A DNA stretch of 64,000 bases, taken from positions 1 through 64,000 of the forward strand of contig JADFAM010000009.1 of the NCBI GenBank assembly GCA_015665265.1, written 5' to 3'. Positions 61,978 through 64,000 of this stretch are shown in pieces; position 1 is the first letter of the stretch, and every line of letters starts with the position of its first letter. The notes beneath the pieces are model-generated. The model worked only from the letters and a program-made list of their open reading frames with translations, did not search any database and was not told the DNA's origin. Both the position numbers and the translations under genes were made by a program. Source of the stretch: Flavobacterium sp. (lineage in GTDB: Bacteria; Bacteroidota; Bacteroidia; Flavobacteriales; Flavobacteriaceae).

Positions 61978-62964
61978 TTAGTTTTTAGATTCTAAAATTT
62001 TCTTCATTAAGTCAGGAAAATCTGTAAACCCCCCATCTGCTCCTGCTTTATGTATAATAACATCAATCATTTGTTGAAAAGAATCAAATTCCTCCAAACT
62101 ATCTTTTCTGAAGGTGTAGGGATGAACAACTAGACTTAGATTATGAGACTCTTCAACTAAAGAGGTAAAAGAAAACCCTGAGGTTGTTTTTGAAGAGATT
62201 AGGTGTTTATACGAAGGGCCTATGCCATCTGCATAACTAGCATAAAACTGCAAAAGATTTTTTTGTTCAGGAAATTCCATTAATTGAACTAAAAATAATT
62301 CTGATTTCAATTGATTTCTTATTCGTTCCAATTCTAGTGCATCAAAACATTGTAAAATACATTGATCATCTTTTGTAGAATACCCATATTTAGTTAATAT
62401 TTCCAAAACTATTTTTGAAATATCTTTTCCGTTTTCTAGATGAAATTTTGGTTTTTTAATTTCAGGATATATTCCAATATTTTCACCAGTACTTTTATTG
62501 AGGCCCTGAATTAGTTCTATTTCATCCTGTAAAGAATGTAATCGAAAAGAACTTGCCCCTTTAGGAAATCTTGTGGTATAAATTTGGAGACCTGTTTCAG
62601 AATCAAACCGTTCAGTGACCTCCAAGCTTTTAAGTTCTTCAAAAGTGAAATCAATCACATAGTATTTGCCGTCTTCCCTTTTTCTGGCAGGGTATTTCTC
62701 TGAAACGTTGGTCACGTCATCTAGTAATATGTCGTGAATTACAATAGGAATATCATCTTTGCTTAACACGATATCTTGTTCAATATAATCAGCATTCATA
62801 GCATGCGCCATTGCTTTAGATGCCAAGGTGTGTTCAGGCAAATATCCAGAAGCGCCTCTGTGAGCCACTACTGTAATTTTTTTTGTTGATTTTAGCTCTT
62901 TTTCTAGATTGGATTGACACGAGATACTTAATAAAATTATGATGATGAATGGTAGGTTTTTCAT
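61978..62964 (-). CDS. Glycerophosphodiester phosphodiesterase family lipoprotein (GlpQ-like)
   Basis: Lipobox LSISCQSNL; TVVAHRGASGYLPEHTLASKAMAHAMNADYIEQDIVLSKDDIPIVIHDILLDDVTNV; IYPEIKKPKF. Confidence 0.94.
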   Translation of the reverse strand: MKNLPFIIIILLSISCQSNLEKELKSTKKITVVAHRGASGYLPEHTLASKAMAHAMNADYIEQDIVLSKDDIPIVIHDILLDDVTNVSEKYPARKREDGKYYVIDFTFEELKSLEVTERFDSETGLQIYTTRFPKGASSFRLHSLQDEIELIQGLNKSTGENIGIYPEIKKPKFHLENGKDISKIVLEILTKYGYSTKDDQCILQCFDALELERIRNQLKSELFLVQLMEFPEQKNLLQFYASYADGIGPSYKHLISSKTTSGFSFTSLVEESHNLSLVVHPYTFRKDSLEEFDSFQQMIDVIIHKAGADGGFTDFPDLMKKILESKN

Positions 62965-63013
62965 ATTGAAAAAAGGTTTATTTAAAGATAGAACTTTTTG
63001 TAGTTTTGTATTT

Positions 63014-63247
63014 ATGAAATTAGCACTAAAAATACTCTTTATTATTTTTATCTCATGGATGCTTCTAGGAGGCTATTTAGAATATATTAATCATTCTAAA
63101 GGTCCCATTGTAATGGGATTAGGAGTGATGTATTTATCATTTATTTTTATGCCTATTTTTATTTATTGGAGATATAAAGATGGAAAGTATAAAAAATACA
63201 TTATTAATGATAAGACCTTGCTAGGTGAAATGAAAAAAGAAGAATGA
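63014..63247 (+). CDS. Small membrane protein, unknown function
   Basis: MKLALKILFIIFISWMLLGGYLEYIN...; TAGTTTTG -7 element at 63001-63008, so the track start (62939) is upstream of the promoter. Confidence 0.65.
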   Translation: MKLALKILFIIFISWMLLGGYLEYINHSKGPIVMGLGVMYLSFIFMPIFIYWRYKDGKYKKYIINDKTLLGEMKKEE

Positions 63248-63314
63248 TTTCAATGCTACCAAAACCCACTTTTTTAAACCTTTTCAATTAGTTTTCTTAG
63301 TACCTTTGTAGCCT

Positions 63315-64000
63315 ATGATTGATCAGAGAGAAGCCATTTCAGAAAAAGTAGTTTTAATAGGAGTAATTACTCAATTACAAGATCAATCTCAATCAAAAGA
63401 GTACTTAGATGAATTAGAATTTTTAACAAATACTGCAGGAGGAGTTGCTGTTAAGCGTTTTGTTCAAAAATTAGAAAAACCTCATCCAAAAACATTTTTA
63501 GGAGCCGGGAAACTTGAGGAGGTTCGATCATATATTAACAGCAATGGTGTTGGAACTGCAATTTTTGATGATGAATTATCCCCAGCTCAATTAAGAAATA
63601 TTGAAAAAATACTCGATTGTAAAATTTTAGACAGAACCAATCTTATCTTAGATATTTTTGCTCAAAGAGCACAAACTAGTTCTGCTAAAACTCAAGTCGA
63701 ATTAGCGCAACATCAATACTTATTACCCCGTTTAACAAAACTTTGGACTCACTTAGACAAGCAAAAAGGGGGTATTGGAATGCGTGGTCCTGGAGAAACA
63801 GAAATAGAAACAGATAGACGAATTATTCGTGATAAAATTTCTTTGTTAAAGAAAAAACTGGTCACTATAGATAAGCAAATGGCTGTTCAGCGAAAAAATC
63901 GTGGTAAGATGGTTAGAGTTGCCCTAGTTGGATACACCAACGTTGGAAAATCTACCCTTATGAATGTGATTAGCAAAAGTGATGTTTTTGCAGAAAATAA
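63315..64000 (+). CDS. hflX: GTPase HflX, 3'-truncated by window edge (absent from the supplied ORF track)
   Basis: MIDQREAISEKVVLIGVITQ...LDELEFLTNTAGGVAVKRFVQKLEKPHPKTFLGAGKLEEVR...DRTNLILDIFAQRAQTSSAKTQVELAQHQYLLPRLTKLWTHLDKQKGGIGMRGPGETEIETDRR...VALVGYTNVGKSTLMNVI. Confidence 0.96.
   Translation, partial: MIDQREAISEKVVLIGVITQLQDQSQSKEYLDELEFLTNTAGGVAVKRFVQKLEKPHPKTFLGAGKLEEVRSYINSNGVGTAIFDDELSPAQLRNIEKILDCKILDRTNLILDIFAQRAQTSSAKTQVELAQHQYLLPRLTKLWTHLDKQKGGIGMRGPGETEIETDRRIIRDKISLLKKKLVTIDKQMAVQRKNRGKMVRVALVGYTNVGKSTLMNVISKSDVFAEN

Overview
AT-rich chromosomal segment of a Bacteroidota bacterium, almost certainly a member of Flavobacteriaceae. Evidence: T9SS type A sorting signal, carboxypeptidase-regulatory-domain TonB receptors, TAnnTTTG -7 promoter elements, an atpD-atpC pair, DUF4292 and SPOR/HU-CCDC81-like proteins. 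The window opens inside an exopolysaccharide/O-antigen type locus (wzx-like flippase, wzy-like polymerase, ligase-family gene, glycosyltransferases, WcaF-like acetyltransferase, WcaJ-like initiating transferase). It continues through mostly housekeeping genes (purD, uup-like ABC-F, dprA, mfd, kbl, atpDC, recJ, rsmI, aspS, glpQ-like) and ends inside hflX. Three TonB-dependent receptor loci are interspersed. Most interesting observations: (i) two arrays of 11-bp-phased TAAC direct repeats resembling PhoB boxes, each ending exactly 14 bp upstream of a -7-like element, in front of a TonB receptor and a lipoprotein gene next to a two-component system; (ii) an O-antigen-ligase-family gene split by a 1-nt frame shift exactly at an A10 tract; (iii) a conserved-looking 'hypothetical' protein beside dprA with a kinase-like D-x4-N ... 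IDFD signature; (iv) a DtxR/MntR-like regulator, a divergent TonB receptor and a ZIP transporter with a palindrome between two perfect TATATTTG -7 boxes; (v) a pentanucleotide (AAACT) tandem repeat directly upstream of a start codon; (vi) a TonB receptor/DUF5689/endonuclease locus. No rRNA, tRNA, CRISPR array, prophage or transposase was recognised. All assignments are by eye from translated motifs; no database search was run.
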